DNA from: Bradyrhizobium canariense
GTDB lineage: Bacteria; Pseudomonadota; Alphaproteobacteria; Rhizobiales; Xanthobacteraceae
Length of the DNA stretch: 64,000 nt
Direction of reading: 5' to 3'
Assembly (NCBI RefSeq): GCF_019402665.1
Contig: NZ_VSST01000040.1
Coordinates: 1-64,000 of the forward strand
Position numbers and translations under genes: made by a program. The notes beneath the pieces were generated by a model. That model worked only from the letters and a program-made list of their open reading frames with translations. It was not told where the DNA came from and did not search any database. Below are positions 41,965-50,879 of the stretch, piece after piece; position 1 is the stretch's first letter; the number at the start of each line of letters is the position of its first letter.

Positions 41965-42828
41965 TTATGCCGCAAGTCCCCCGAACCACGCACCAAAATA
42001 GCCGGCGTAGAGCGCGGGCATTTCAAGATTCATCGAATGTCCGATACCGGGCACGACGACGAGGCGGCAGTCCGGCATTGCCGCGGCCATCGCATGAAGA
42101 TCCGCGGGAGGGATCCAGCCGTCCCGTTCGCCCCACAATACCAGGTGCGAATGCCCGATCTCCGGCATGCGGCTCTCCAATTCCCGACTCTCCCGCTCGC
42201 GCGTGAGATTGACGGGCGTCCCGATCCAGATCCCTTCGGAGACGCCGAAGGTTTGTTCGATGATCCGGTCGAACAGCGCCTGGATGTCCGCGCCCCCTGG
42301 ACGGAATTGCGGGACCTTATTCGGCGCCATGCTTTCCGGCACGAACAGCGATGAGGCCGCGGTCGCCATCACCGACCGGGTCACCTCCTTGCTCGCCATC
42401 ATGGCGCGGAACAGCCCGATCTGGTCGGCATTAAAAGCCATGCCGAGCGGCGTGACCGGATCAAGCGCAAATACCCGCCCGAATCGCCATGGCTGCATCA
42501 GGAGCATGCGGGCCGCGATGATGCCGCCGGTTGAATGCGTTGCAAGATGGCAGTAGTTGATGTCCAGGGTATCGAGCGCAGCCAGCATGTCCTTTGCGTG
42601 CTGCTGCATCGTGTAGTTGGTGTAGTCAACCGCAGGTTTCGGCCGGTCGCTGTCGCCGCAGCCGCGCCAGTCAATGCCGATGACGCGAAGACCAGAAGGA
42701 AACAGCGGCGCAGCGAGTTCGATCCAGTCCTTGCTGGCGAGATTGCCGTGGATGAAGACGACGGTAATGTCGCCTTTGCCCCACTCTCGCCAGCCCAGCT
42801 GGACTTCGCCCGCCTGCACCATCGGCAT
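41965..42828 (-). CDS. Alpha/beta hydrolase
   Basis: The 287-residue protein shows VVFIHGNLASKDWIE (oxyanion turn), GIDWRGCGDSDRP, nucleophile Ser99 in ATHSTGGIIA, LWGERDGWIPP (acid) and PGIGHSMNLE (His). It resembles haloperoxidase/esterase-type hydrolases; no export signal. It ends 17 bases before the phasin gene and starts 9 bases after the tandem hydrolase, so all three are co-transcribed. Confidence 0.87.
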   Translation of the reverse strand: MPMVQAGEVQLGWREWGKGDITVVFIHGNLASKDWIELAAPLFPSGLRVIGIDWRGCGDSDRPKPAVDYTNYTMQQHAKDMLAALDTLDINYCHLATHSTGGIIAARMLLMQPWRFGRVFALDPVTPLGMAFNADQIGLFRAMMASKEVTRSVMATAASSLFVPESMAPNKVPQFRPGGADIQALFDRIIEQTFGVSEGIWIGTPVNLTRERESRELESRMPEIGHSHLVLWGERDGWIPPADLHAMAAAMPDCRLVVVPGIGHSMNLEMPALYAGYFGAWFGGLAA

Positions 42829-42837
42829 GGACCGGTC

Positions 42838-45345
42838 CTACTTGTTCAGGCCGGCGGTGGGCGCGGCGCCGGCCGGCGTCGGTGCCACCGGCAAAGCAGA
42901 AGCCACCGAGCCCTTGATCATACGATCGGTTCCGACCGGCGACGACGTGTCGACGCTTCCGCGCGTCACGAAATCCACTACATCTACCGGGTATTCAACC
43001 GGGTTGTCCGTGTGGATGAAGTGCCCGGTCTCCGGATAAATCTTGAGGATCGGCCGGTTGCCCGCATTGGTCATGCGTGTCATGAAGGGCGTGATGGCAT
43101 CGCGTCCGAGATCCGTCAGTCCATTGAACGCCGGCGTCGGGATGAACGGCTCCTTGTCGCCGAAGGCGAGAAAGATCGGAGCCTTGATCTGCGTGAGCCG
43201 CTCGTACAGGTTTTTCGGATCATCCTGCTGGAGCTCCGCTCCGATCGTGTAGACGTCGTAGATGAACACGTTGCACCACTGCTCGAGCTCCTTCGGATTG
43301 CCTTTAGTCAGCCCAACGCGCTGCTCGGTGTGGAAGCGGGCATATTCGCTGTCGCTGAAGAAATAGCCGCTCTTCGCCGCGGACACCGCGCCAGTCTCCG
43401 GATCGCGTTTCTTGAAATAGAAGAAGTCGCGGATGTTCTGCTCGTCACGCGCCTTCTCGGCGGCCAGAATGCCGGTCTGGTCCCAGGTCGCCCTCCACTT
43501 GTCGAAGTCATGATCGAAGGCCGGGTCGAACAGCGGCGCCTTTTTGCCCTTGGCGATGGTGATCTCGCGAGGATATTCCTCGAGACCTGATGGCGCCTCC
43601 AGCGCGAGACCCTGCACTGCATCCGGCCAGGTCAGGGCATAACCCATCACGAACTGACCGCCGAGCGAATGGCCGAGATAATACGCCTTCTTGACGCCGA
43701 GCTGGTTGACGACGAGATCGTAGATGACCTCGCGCATGTCCTGCATGGTGCGCGCCGGACTCTTGTCGAGATTGCCGGGTCCGGACATACCGTAATGCGG
43801 CAGGTCGGGCACGATCACGCGCAAGCCGCTACGCAGCGCATACTGCATGATGTTGCCGTAGTGCCCGCCGAACGCGCCTTTGCCATGGACGATCACAAGG
43901 ATCCTCGGATCCTTCTCCGTGCCGGCGTATTCATCCATGTAGCCGATCTGCCAGGAATTTCCGCCCTTGTCTTTGGCATTGGCGTATTTGACCGGATAGG
44001 GATAGGTCACGAACTCTTTCCAGAACGACTTTTTGGGGTCGATGTTCTCGGCGACGCCGGGCACGCGATAATTCTTGTCAACGAATTTCTGCGCGCGGTC
44101 GAGGCTCGCCACATCATCCATGAAGGCAACGAACTTCGGGTCGTTCTTGCGCTGGTTGATGATCGGAAACACACCATAATGTGCGACCGGGCTTTCCTGA
44201 GCGATAAGGTCCGCACCGGGTACACGGTCGACAGCCTTCTGAGCCAACTTGAAGTTCAGCCACAGGTCGTTGGTAATGTGCATCACCAACGTGCGCGCCT
44301 GGATCCGGCCGAGATAAGCATTGATGTTGTGGGTCTCGCCGACACGGTTGCGCCAGACCAGGTCGACCGCATCGTAAAGCTTGGCACGGTTGACGACGTT
44401 CAAAGCCGCCTTTTCGTTCGGGGGGTCCCAATAAAAAATTTCGGGCTGGACGGCGCCCCAATTCTGGGTCGTACGGAACGCAAAGTCATAGCCGGTCATG
44501 CCGAGGATCGACCAGCCGAACGCCACGCCCGGCATCGGATGCTTCTCTTTGGGCAGCTTGTAATAATCACCATTCGTTTCCTGCCACACCGGATCGGATT
44601 CGATCGCCGCGGTCATCATCTGGAATGTCCAGTTGCCGACAGGATCTTCCCCATCCGACTGCGTGGTGCCACCGATCGGCATCATTGCGCCGATATATTC
44701 GGGATGCATCACGCCCCAGACATAGGTCTGCGTGCCGCCCATGGAAACGCCGGACACTAGGGCCACGCGCGCGACCTTCAGCCCGTCGCGCAGCATGCGA
44801 TAATTGGCCTGGACCATGTCATAGTAGCTGTACTGCGGAAACTTTACGCCGAGACCGTCCGAAGGTTTGCTGGCGCCCCAGGTTCCGAGCGGATCGACCA
44901 TGATGACATAATAACGATCCGTATCGATGGGACGGCCGGGACCAATAATTGGCACGGTGCCTGACAAGGCTGCTCCTTTGACCCACTGCTCGTACATGTC
45001 GGTGGCATCGCCGGAATAATATGAGTTGATGACGACGGCATTGGTGATCTCACCGGCGGCGTTGCGCCGCGGCGTACCGACCGCGATATAGGCGGTGTGC
45101 AATTTCCCGACGCCCAAAGATTCGAGCGTGACGCCGCCCTCGCCGCCATTCTCCCACTTCGAGGGATCGGCCAGATCGTACTTGCCCCCAAGTCGAAAAT
45201 TCGCGATCTCGTAGGTCTTCTTCAGCCCGTCATGCTGCATCTGCGACGAGCGGCGCGTGAAGGGCTGCGCAACCGCGAGCGATGTCCCGATCAACAGCAA
45301 CAGCAGGCTGATGAGATATCGCCGCATGACATGTCTCCCGACCAT
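42838..45345 (-). CDS. Exported tandem alpha/beta-hydrolase fusion
   Basis: The 835-residue protein has a signal peptide (RRYLISLLLLLIGTSLAVAQ) and two hydrolase halves. The N-terminal half (about 50-410) resembles homoserine O-acetyltransferase folds, with nucleophile Ser201 in SGVSMGGTQTYVWG. The C-terminal half (about 450-800) has VIVHGKGAFGGHYG, nucleophile Ser560 in LGHSLGGQFVMG, FGDKEPFIP and YPETGHFIH. A Pro/Ala tail ends it. Two intact catalytic serines in one exported chain are unusual and suggest two sequential cleavages. GGAGGAATT precedes ATG 45345; ATG 45327 is an alternative. A FixK box lies 62 bases upstream. Confidence 0.85.
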   Translation of the reverse strand: MVGRHVMRRYLISLLLLLIGTSLAVAQPFTRRSSQMQHDGLKKTYEIANFRLGGKYDLADPSKWENGGEGGVTLESLGVGKLHTAYIAVGTPRRNAAGEITNAVVINSYYSGDATDMYEQWVKGAALSGTVPIIGPGRPIDTDRYYVIMVDPLGTWGASKPSDGLGVKFPQYSYYDMVQANYRMLRDGLKVARVALVSGVSMGGTQTYVWGVMHPEYIGAMMPIGGTTQSDGEDPVGNWTFQMMTAAIESDPVWQETNGDYYKLPKEKHPMPGVAFGWSILGMTGYDFAFRTTQNWGAVQPEIFYWDPPNEKAALNVVNRAKLYDAVDLVWRNRVGETHNINAYLGRIQARTLVMHITNDLWLNFKLAQKAVDRVPGADLIAQESPVAHYGVFPIINQRKNDPKFVAFMDDVASLDRAQKFVDKNYRVPGVAENIDPKKSFWKEFVTYPYPVKYANAKDKGGNSWQIGYMDEYAGTEKDPRILVIVHGKGAFGGHYGNIMQYALRSGLRVIVPDLPHYGMSGPGNLDKSPARTMQDMREVIYDLVVNQLGVKKAYYLGHSLGGQFVMGYALTWPDAVQGLALEAPSGLEEYPREITIAKGKKAPLFDPAFDHDFDKWRATWDQTGILAAEKARDEQNIRDFFYFKKRDPETGAVSAAKSGYFFSDSEYARFHTEQRVGLTKGNPKELEQWCNVFIYDVYTIGAELQQDDPKNLYERLTQIKAPIFLAFGDKEPFIPTPAFNGLTDLGRDAITPFMTRMTNAGNRPILKIYPETGHFIHTDNPVEYPVDVVDFVTRGSVDTSSPVGTDRMIKGSVASALPVAPTPAGAAPTAGLNK

Positions 45346-45406
45346 GGCGAATTCCTCCGGCAGGCTTTGATTTTGCCAAACGCTAGGAGAGGACGCGGCG
45401 CGACCC

Positions 45407-45420
45407 TTGATCTAGCGCAA
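45407..45420. promoter_or_regulatory. FixK/FNR-type box, divergent promoter
   Basis: TTGATCTAGCGCAA fits the FixK2 consensus TTG(A/C)-N6-(T/G)CAA. It lies between divergent units: 61 bases from the tandem hydrolase start and 43 from the plus-strand hydrolase start. Confidence 0.65.
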
Positions 45421-45463
45421 GGGAATTCGCACTGCCCGCGCGAGTGTCTTGGCACCGAATTAC

Positions 45464-46405
45464 ATGCCGGACGCCGCGATGCCTTTCCTCACGCACGGCT
45501 CCTACCGGATCCGGTATGAGCTCGACGGTCCTGTGACGGCGCCAGCCTACGTGCTGGTCAATGGACTGACTCAATACTCCGAACTGTGGACCGCTTACCG
45601 AGACGCGCTAATCGCACGGGGATTTCGCGTTGCGACATTCGATCTGCTCGGCCAGGGCGCCTCCGACAAGCCGACGCTCTTCATCAATCAGGACGACCAT
45701 GTCCTTGCGCTGCATCGCCTGATCGAAATGCTCGGTGAAGGTCCGGTCTTCCTCAGTGGAATCAGCTTCGGTGGCCTGATCGCGCTGCGCTACGCGATCG
45801 AGCATTGGAGGCGCCTCTCGGGTCTGGTGCCAATGAGTTGCTTTGCCGAGCTTTCGCCTCAACTTCTCCTGATCGGCAACGCACTACGCACCGGCCTAAT
45901 TCTGGGTGGAACCGGCTATCTCCAGGATCTGCTGCTGCCGATGAATCTGTCCGATGAATGGTTGAAGCCGCTGTTGGATAAGCTCGACGGTGTCAAGCGG
46001 CAGGGCTGGCTGGTCAATGACCTCTACGCGCTGCAGAACCTGATGGAGTCGTTCCTCGACTTCCAGCCGCTGACGCCGCAACTCGCCTCGATCGCCGTCC
46101 CAACCATGATCCTGAACGGAGAGTTCGACTTCCTGACGCCGCGTGCCCTCCACGAGACGCTGCGAGTCGGAATCCCCAACAGCGCGCTCGTGATCATCCC
46201 GGGCGCCTATCACGCTTTCACGTTGGAAAAGGGTGCGCTCACAGCCGACCTGCTCGCGCGCTTCGCCGATGACGTGCTGGCCGGACGCTGGCAAGGTAAC
46301 AAAGCGGTCTGGATTGCGCCCGAAGACCCTGGTGGTGAGCTCACTCCATTTCCCGCCAGCTACGACCATCTGCGTGCCATCCCCGTCCAGAGGACCCGGG
46401 CATGA
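45464..46405 (+). CDS. Alpha/beta hydrolase
   Basis: About 313 residues with LVNGLTQYSELW, FDLLGQGASDKP, nucleophile Ser in LSGISFGGLIALRY (near residue 101), LNGEFDFLTP (acid) and PGAYHAFTLEK (His). It looks like a C-C bond hydrolase or esterase; cytoplasmic. The start is ambiguous between ATG 45464 and ATG 45479 (an upstream TTG at 45449 is also in frame). It overlaps the next gene by four bases (ATGA), so they are translationally coupled. Confidence 0.82.
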   Translation: MPDAAMPFLTHGSYRIRYELDGPVTAPAYVLVNGLTQYSELWTAYRDALIARGFRVATFDLLGQGASDKPTLFINQDDHVLALHRLIEMLGEGPVFLSGISFGGLIALRYAIEHWRRLSGLVPMSCFAELSPQLLLIGNALRTGLILGGTGYLQDLLLPMNLSDEWLKPLLDKLDGVKRQGWLVNDLYALQNLMESFLDFQPLTPQLASIAVPTMILNGEFDFLTPRALHETLRVGIPNSALVIIPGAYHAFTLEKGALTADLLARFADDVLAGRWQGNKAVWIAPEDPGGELTPFPASYDHLRAIPVQRTRA

Positions 46406-46995
46406 GCGGACTTCTCGGACCACTCGACTCCGAAGGCCGCGTGCCGCACAGCCAGCAGACTCGCGTCGCCGCTTTCCTGATCTCGGCCCATGGCGCTCTC
46501 GCAAGGCAATTCGCCCTCGCCCTGCCGGCGAAGTTCGAGGCCGGCTGGCAGACAGAATTGAACGCTCAGTTCTACCGAGAGAGCGAGATCGTGTCGCTTC
46601 TGATGCGCGCAACCACATGGGTGCCGGACCTCGCCCTGGGCTATATGGCCATATCCTGGGAGGCCGCCTGGCTTCCGACGCCGAACGAAGGCATTGCCGA
46701 TCGCATTCTTTGGCAAGCAGTCCACCTCGCCACGCTCGCGCATGCCGTCCACGCCGGGATCCGGCCAGCGGCGTTACTACCGCTTGAGGCAAACCCGAAT
46801 GACCCCTTCGTGATGGCGCTACGCCGCATCGAGTTCGAGAGCGGACGTCTGTTGCAGGCGCAAATCCTGTTCCTGAAAGGTCCCGACCTGTTACCCTTCC
46901 GTGGCACCGTCAGCACAGTCCTGGAAAGCCGACACACCGAACTGCGCAAGCTCTGGCACGACGCGCTCGCGAGCGTGGGAATCGTCCGCGAATGA
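46402..46995 (+). CDS. Unknown protein coupled to hydrolase
   Basis: The 197-residue product is mainly helical with no recognisable motif, signal or membrane segment. Features are an N-terminal HSQQTRVAAFLISAHGALARQF helix in parts, a Trp-rich centre (TTWVPDLALGYMAISWEAAW) and an ALRRIEFESGRLLQAQ helix. Overlap with the preceding hydrolase gene and a FixK-controlled neighbourhood imply a partner role, perhaps in polyester or acyl-ester metabolism. I cannot place it in a family. Confidence 0.7.
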   Translation: MSGLLGPLDSEGRVPHSQQTRVAAFLISAHGALARQFALALPAKFEAGWQTELNAQFYRESEIVSLLMRATTWVPDLALGYMAISWEAAWLPTPNEGIADRILWQAVHLATLAHAVHAGIRPAALLPLEANPNDPFVMALRRIEFESGRLLQAQILFLKGPDLLPFRGTVSTVLESRHTELRKLWHDALASVGIVRE

Positions 46996-47004
46996 TGCGG
47001 AGCC

Positions 47005-47018
47005 TTGACGCAGATCAA
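47005..47018. promoter_or_regulatory. FixK/FNR-type box before atoDA
   Basis: TTGACGCAGATCAA is a full TTGA-N6-TCAA palindrome, 66 bases before the CoA-transferase A start and ten bases after the preceding stop codon. Confidence 0.7.
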
Positions 47019-47084
47019 AGCAGCGCGATTTCCGCCCTCCAGCATTCATCGACGCCCTGCACGCGCCGACCGGAGTTCTCCCTC

Positions 47085-47732
47085 ATGAAGGCCATCTCCC
47101 TCGAAGAAGCCGTCGCAATGATCCCGGTCGGCGCGAGTGTCATGGTCGGCGGATTCATGGGTGTCGGAACACCGGAGCGCCTGCTCGACGAGGTGGTGCG
47201 GCAGAAGAAGGGCGGTCTGTCGCTGATCTGCAATGATGCGGCGATCCCCGGCAAGGGCGTCGGCAAGCTGTTCGATGCTGCGCTGGTCGCGCGATTGACC
47301 GCAACGCATATCGGTCTCAATGCGAAGGCACAGCAGCAGATGCTGGCAAACCAGATCACCGTCGATCTGGTACCCCAGGGAACCTTCGTCGAGCGCATTC
47401 GTGCGGGTGGATGCGGGCTAGGTGGAGTTCTGACGCCAACCGGCGTCGGCACGCTGGTTGCGCAGGGCAAGCGCGAGATCGAAGTCGACGGAAAGCCTTT
47501 TCTGCTGGAGACAGCCTTGCGTGCACAGTTTGCGCTAGTGCACGCCTTCCTTGCCGACTACCTCGGCAACTTGGCGTACGCACTGACCTCGCGCAACTTC
47601 AATCCAGTCATGGCGATGGCCGCCGACACCGTGATCGTCACCGCGGAGAACATTGTGCCAATCGGCGTGATCGCGCCCGACCACGTCGTGACCCCGGCGC
47701 CGCTCGTCGACTACCTCATTACAAACGGGTGA
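47085..47732 (+). CDS. atoD: 3-oxoacid/acetate CoA-transferase subunit A
   Basis: The 215-residue protein has the class I CoA-transferase alpha pattern: SVMVGGFMGVGTPERLLDEVV near the N-terminus and GGCGLGGVLTPTGVGTLVAQGK in the middle, matching the GGxGGxLTPTGxGT motif family. It pairs with the next gene to swap CoA between acetate, acetoacetate or butyrate. ATG 47085 gives the standard AtoD length. A FixK box sits upstream, so the pair is probably induced at low oxygen. Confidence 0.9.
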   Translation: MKAISLEEAVAMIPVGASVMVGGFMGVGTPERLLDEVVRQKKGGLSLICNDAAIPGKGVGKLFDAALVARLTATHIGLNAKAQQQMLANQITVDLVPQGTFVERIRAGGCGLGGVLTPTGVGTLVAQGKREIEVDGKPFLLETALRAQFALVHAFLADYLGNLAYALTSRNFNPVMAMAADTVIVTAENIVPIGVIAPDHVVTPAPLVDYLITNG

Positions 47733-47736
47733 CGAC

Positions 47737-48387
47737 ATGGATCCGCAGATCATCATCGCCCGGCGCGTCGCCAAGGAGCTTCGGAGCGGCGACCTCGTCA
47801 ATCTCGGCATCGGTATCCCGACGCTCGTCGCGAACTACGTTCCAACGGACCTGAAGGTATTCTTCCAGTCGGAAAACGGCCTGATCGGAACGGGGCCTAT
47901 CCCCGAGCAAGGCCTGGCGCATCCGACGCTAACGGACGCAGGGGGGCGCCCGATTAGCGCGCTGCCCGGGGCCTCGACCTTCGACAGCGCGATGTCGTTC
48001 GGACTGATCCGCGGCGGCCATGTCGACGTCACGGTGCTTGGCGGCCTTCAAGTCGATGCCCATGGCCATCTCGCCAACTGGATGATCCCGGGCAAGATGG
48101 TTCCCGGCATGGGCGGCGCCATGGATCTCGTGAGCGGCGCGAAGCGGGTCATCGTCGCCATGCAGCACGCAGCAAAGGGCAAGTCGAAGATTGTTGCGAA
48201 ATGCAGCTTGCCGCTCACCTCGGCGCGGCCAGTGAATCTAGTCGTCACCGACATGGCTGTGATCGGCTTTGCCGATGGCACGGCGACGCTTCTTGAGACC
48301 GCGCCGGGCGTCACGATCGGCGAAGTGATGGCTGCGACTGAAGCCGACCTTCTCGTCGGCGACCATGTCCCGGAGATGATGATCTGA
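47737..48387 (+). CDS. atoA: 3-oxoacid/acetate CoA-transferase subunit B
   Basis: The 216-residue beta subunit has LVNLGIGIPTLVANYVP, the catalytic Glu in FQSENGLIGTGP, FDSAMSFGLIRGGHVDVTVLGGLQVD and GKMVPGMGGAMDLV. It starts five bases after atoD stops. Together they activate short-chain acids to CoA esters at the expense of another CoA ester, fitting with the Pta/AckA genes on the opposite strand. Confidence 0.93.
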   Translation: MDPQIIIARRVAKELRSGDLVNLGIGIPTLVANYVPTDLKVFFQSENGLIGTGPIPEQGLAHPTLTDAGGRPISALPGASTFDSAMSFGLIRGGHVDVTVLGGLQVDAHGHLANWMIPGKMVPGMGGAMDLVSGAKRVIVAMQHAAKGKSKIVAKCSLPLTSARPVNLVVTDMAVIGFADGTATLLETAPGVTIGEVMAATEADLLVGDHVPEMMI

Positions 48388-48398
48388 AGGTGAAGGAC

Positions 48399-48857
48399 AT
48401 GCGGATATTCGGCAATTTTGATGAGATAAGATCTGCGGTCGGTACCGAAATCGGCGCTAGCGACTGGATCGAGGTAACGCAGGACCGGATCAACAAGTTT
48501 GCGGAAGCGACCTGCGATGAACAGTGGATCCATGTCGACCAGGAGCGCGCGAGGAAAGAAATGCCCGGCGGCACCACCATCGCCCATGGCATGCTGTCCC
48601 TGGCGCTGGCACCGATGTTCATCCGCTCGGTGATGGGGTTAAAAGGCCTCCGAAACACCCTGAACTACGGCGCCGACAGGATCAGGTACCTTTCGCCGGT
48701 CCCGGCGGGCTCAAAGCTGCGTGGCCGCGTCAGCGTTGCTGAGACGGAGGATGTCCCTCCCGACGGGCTGCGCGTGAACTATCATCTGGTCATCGAGATC
48801 GAAGGCGGCAATCGACCGGCCTGCGTGGCCGAGCTAATCGCCCTGCACTATCGCTGA
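48399..48857 (+). CDS. MaoC/PhaJ-like (R)-hydratase
   Basis: The 152-residue hot-dog protein has the hydratase-2 motif: EVTQDRINKFAEATCDEQWIHVD, ERARKEMPGGTTIAHGMLSLALAPMF, with Asp and His of CDEQWIHVD at catalytic places. Such proteins make (R)-3-hydroxyacyl-CoA from enoyl-CoA, a PHA precursor step. GAAGG lies eight bases before ATG 48399; the GTG at 48390 is less likely. It ends the atoDA operon and converges with fabI. Confidence 0.87.
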   Translation: MRIFGNFDEIRSAVGTEIGASDWIEVTQDRINKFAEATCDEQWIHVDQERARKEMPGGTTIAHGMLSLALAPMFIRSVMGLKGLRNTLNYGADRIRYLSPVPAGSKLRGRVSVAETEDVPPDGLRVNYHLVIEIEGGNRPACVAELIALHYR

Positions 48858-48874
48858 GTCGCATCCCGTCCCCT

Positions 48875-49663
48875 TCAGTCGATGATGTGATAACCACCAT
48901 CAATATAAAGAACGCTTCCTGTAATGAGCTTGGCGCCGTCGAGCGCGAGAAATGCCGTGGCGTTGCCGACGTCTTCAATGCTGACCAGGCTGCGCGACGG
49001 GGCCTTGGATTGCGCCTTGTCCATCAGTTCGTCGAACTCTGGAATGCCTGATGCCGCTCGCGTAGCCAGCGGCCCGGGCGAAATCGCGTGCACGCGGATG
49101 CCCTTCGGCCCAAGCTCGGCGGCGATGTAGCGGACGGAGGCTTCGAGCGCCGCCTTGGCCACACCCATCACATTGTAGTTTTCGACCACCATCTGGCTGC
49201 CGTAATAGGTCATCGTGAACATGGTGCCGCCGTTCTTCATCAGCGGCTCGGCCAAATGCGCCATGCGCATGAAGGACCAGCAGGAGACCTCCATCGTCTT
49301 CAGGAAGCCGTCGCGACCGACGTCCACCACACGTCCGTGCAAGGCTTCCTTCGGTGAGAATGCGATCGAGTGCAGCAGGAAATCGAGCTGGCCCCAGTCC
49401 CTCTCGACCCGGGCAAATACTTCTTCGGTCTGCCCCTCCGTCATTACATCGAGTGGCATGAAAATAGACGCCTCAAGTGCCTGGGCAAGAGGCTCGACGT
49501 GCTTCTTCGCGCGGTCGTTCAGGTAAGTGACGGCTAGATCGGCACCAAGCGCACGAAAGGCCTTGGCGCATCCCCATGCGATCGACTGGTCGTTGGCGAT
49601 GCCCACGACGAGGCCTTTTTTCCCCTTCAGGGCAATCTTGGTATCCGGAAATACGGGAATCAT
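48875..49663 (-). CDS. fabI: Enoyl-ACP reductase (NADH), FabI
   Basis: The 262-residue short-chain dehydrogenase has FabI traits: GKKGLVVGIANDQSIAWGCAKAF (cofactor loop), HSIAFSPKEAL, TYYGSQMVVENYNVMGVAKAALE with the Tyr-x6-Lys pair and ISPGPLATRAASGIPEF. It reduces enoyl-ACP to acyl-ACP. The start at 49663 has GGAGAGGG upstream and overlaps ackA by four bases. Placed in an energy operon, it is probably a second copy used in low-oxygen acyl metabolism. Confidence 0.92.
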   Translation of the reverse strand: MIPVFPDTKIALKGKKGLVVGIANDQSIAWGCAKAFRALGADLAVTYLNDRAKKHVEPLAQALEASIFMPLDVMTEGQTEEVFARVERDWGQLDFLLHSIAFSPKEALHGRVVDVGRDGFLKTMEVSCWSFMRMAHLAEPLMKNGGTMFTMTYYGSQMVVENYNVMGVAKAALEASVRYIAAELGPKGIRVHAISPGPLATRAASGIPEFDELMDKAQSKAPSRSLVSIEDVGNATAFLALDGAKLITGSVLYIDGGYHIID

Positions 49664-50874
49664 GATGCCCTCTCCTGTCTTTGATCGGTCGATGTTCTGT
49701 TCATCAGCACTGAGAGAGTGTGCTGCGCGATCATCAGCTCCTCGTCGGTCGGCACCACATAGACTGGAATGCGACTGTCGGGACCCGAGATCAGCTGTGA
49801 GTGGCGCGTATTCTCGGCTTGATTGAGGGTGACGCCCAGCCACGCAAGCTGGCCAGCGACATGCGCGCGAATTGTTGCGGAGTTTTCGCCGATACCAGCC
49901 GTAAACACAAAGGCGTCCAGCCCCTGCAGCGCTGCGGCAAGCATGCCGGCACTGAGGCCTATGCGATAGCAGAAATATTCGACGGCCAGTCTGGCTCTCG
50001 GATCGTCACTGCTCTCCAGCACGCGCATATCGTTGCTGACGCCGGATAACCCCTTCAAGCCGCAATCGCGGTAAAGGAAGTTCTGGATGTTGGAGGCAGA
50101 CATCCCCTTCTCGGAAATGAGATAGAGCACCACCCCAGGGTCGATCTGACCAGGGCGGGTTCCCATCGGAAGCCCGTCGAGAGCGGTGAAGCCCATAGTG
50201 CTTTCGACGCTTCGTCCCACGCTGAGAGCGCACATCGAGGCGCCGCTTCCGAGGTGAGCGACGATAATCCGCCCATTCGCAACTTTCGGCGCGACCTTTG
50301 GCAAGGTCTTCGCAATGTACTCGTAAGAGAGACCGTGAAAGCCGTAGCGGCGCACGCCCTCGGCATAAAGATGATGTGGAATCGCATAATGATCGGCCAC
50401 CGCGCTATGTGTGCGATGAAATGCGGTATCGAAACAGGCGACCTGCGGAAGCTCCGGGAAATTGCCGAGAATCGAGCGGATCGGCGCCAGATTATGGGGT
50501 TGATGCAGCGGCGCGAGCGCGATGTACCGCTCCAGCCGGGTCACGACACCATGATCGAGCTGGATCGGCCGATCGTAGTCCGGGCCACCGTGAACGACGC
50601 GATGACCGACCGCGATCGGGTGAATGCGTTGCTCGTCCCGCAACCAGGCGCCGGCAATGTCCATCGCGGCCGGAACATCCGGCACCGCCTCGATCGGATA
50701 GGCGCGATCCGCAACCGGATCGCCGGTGGAGCCACTCGCGCGCAAACGCGGGCGGCTGCCGATCCCATCCATCTGCCCTTTCAGCTGTCGCCGCAATATT
50801 CCGTCCCCCTCGATCGAGTAGACCTGGAACTTGACGCTGGAGGAGCCGGCATTGACCACAAGGATGGTGTCCAT
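49660..50874 (-). CDS. ackA: Acetate kinase
   Basis: The 404-residue kinase has the ASKHA signatures ILVVNAGSSSVKFQVYS and ACFDTAFHRTHSAVA, plus VRRYGFHGLSYEYIA, IVAHLGSGASMCAL and FTAGIGENSATIR. It makes ATP and acetate from acetyl phosphate. It lies six bases after the phosphate acyltransferase gene and overlaps fabI, forming a Pta-AckA pathway that yields ATP when respiration is limited. Confidence 0.95.
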   Translation of the reverse strand: MDTILVVNAGSSSVKFQVYSIEGDGILRRQLKGQMDGIGSRPRLRASGSTGDPVADRAYPIEAVPDVPAAMDIAGAWLRDEQRIHPIAVGHRVVHGGPDYDRPIQLDHGVVTRLERYIALAPLHQPHNLAPIRSILGNFPELPQVACFDTAFHRTHSAVADHYAIPHHLYAEGVRRYGFHGLSYEYIAKTLPKVAPKVANGRIIVAHLGSGASMCALSVGRSVESTMGFTALDGLPMGTRPGQIDPGVVLYLISEKGMSASNIQNFLYRDCGLKGLSGVSNDMRVLESSDDPRARLAVEYFCYRIGLSAGMLAAALQGLDAFVFTAGIGENSATIRAHVAGQLAWLGVTLNQAENTRHSQLISGPDSRIPVYVVPTDEELMIAQHTLSVLMNRTSTDQRQERAS

Positions 50875-50879
50875 GGCGT

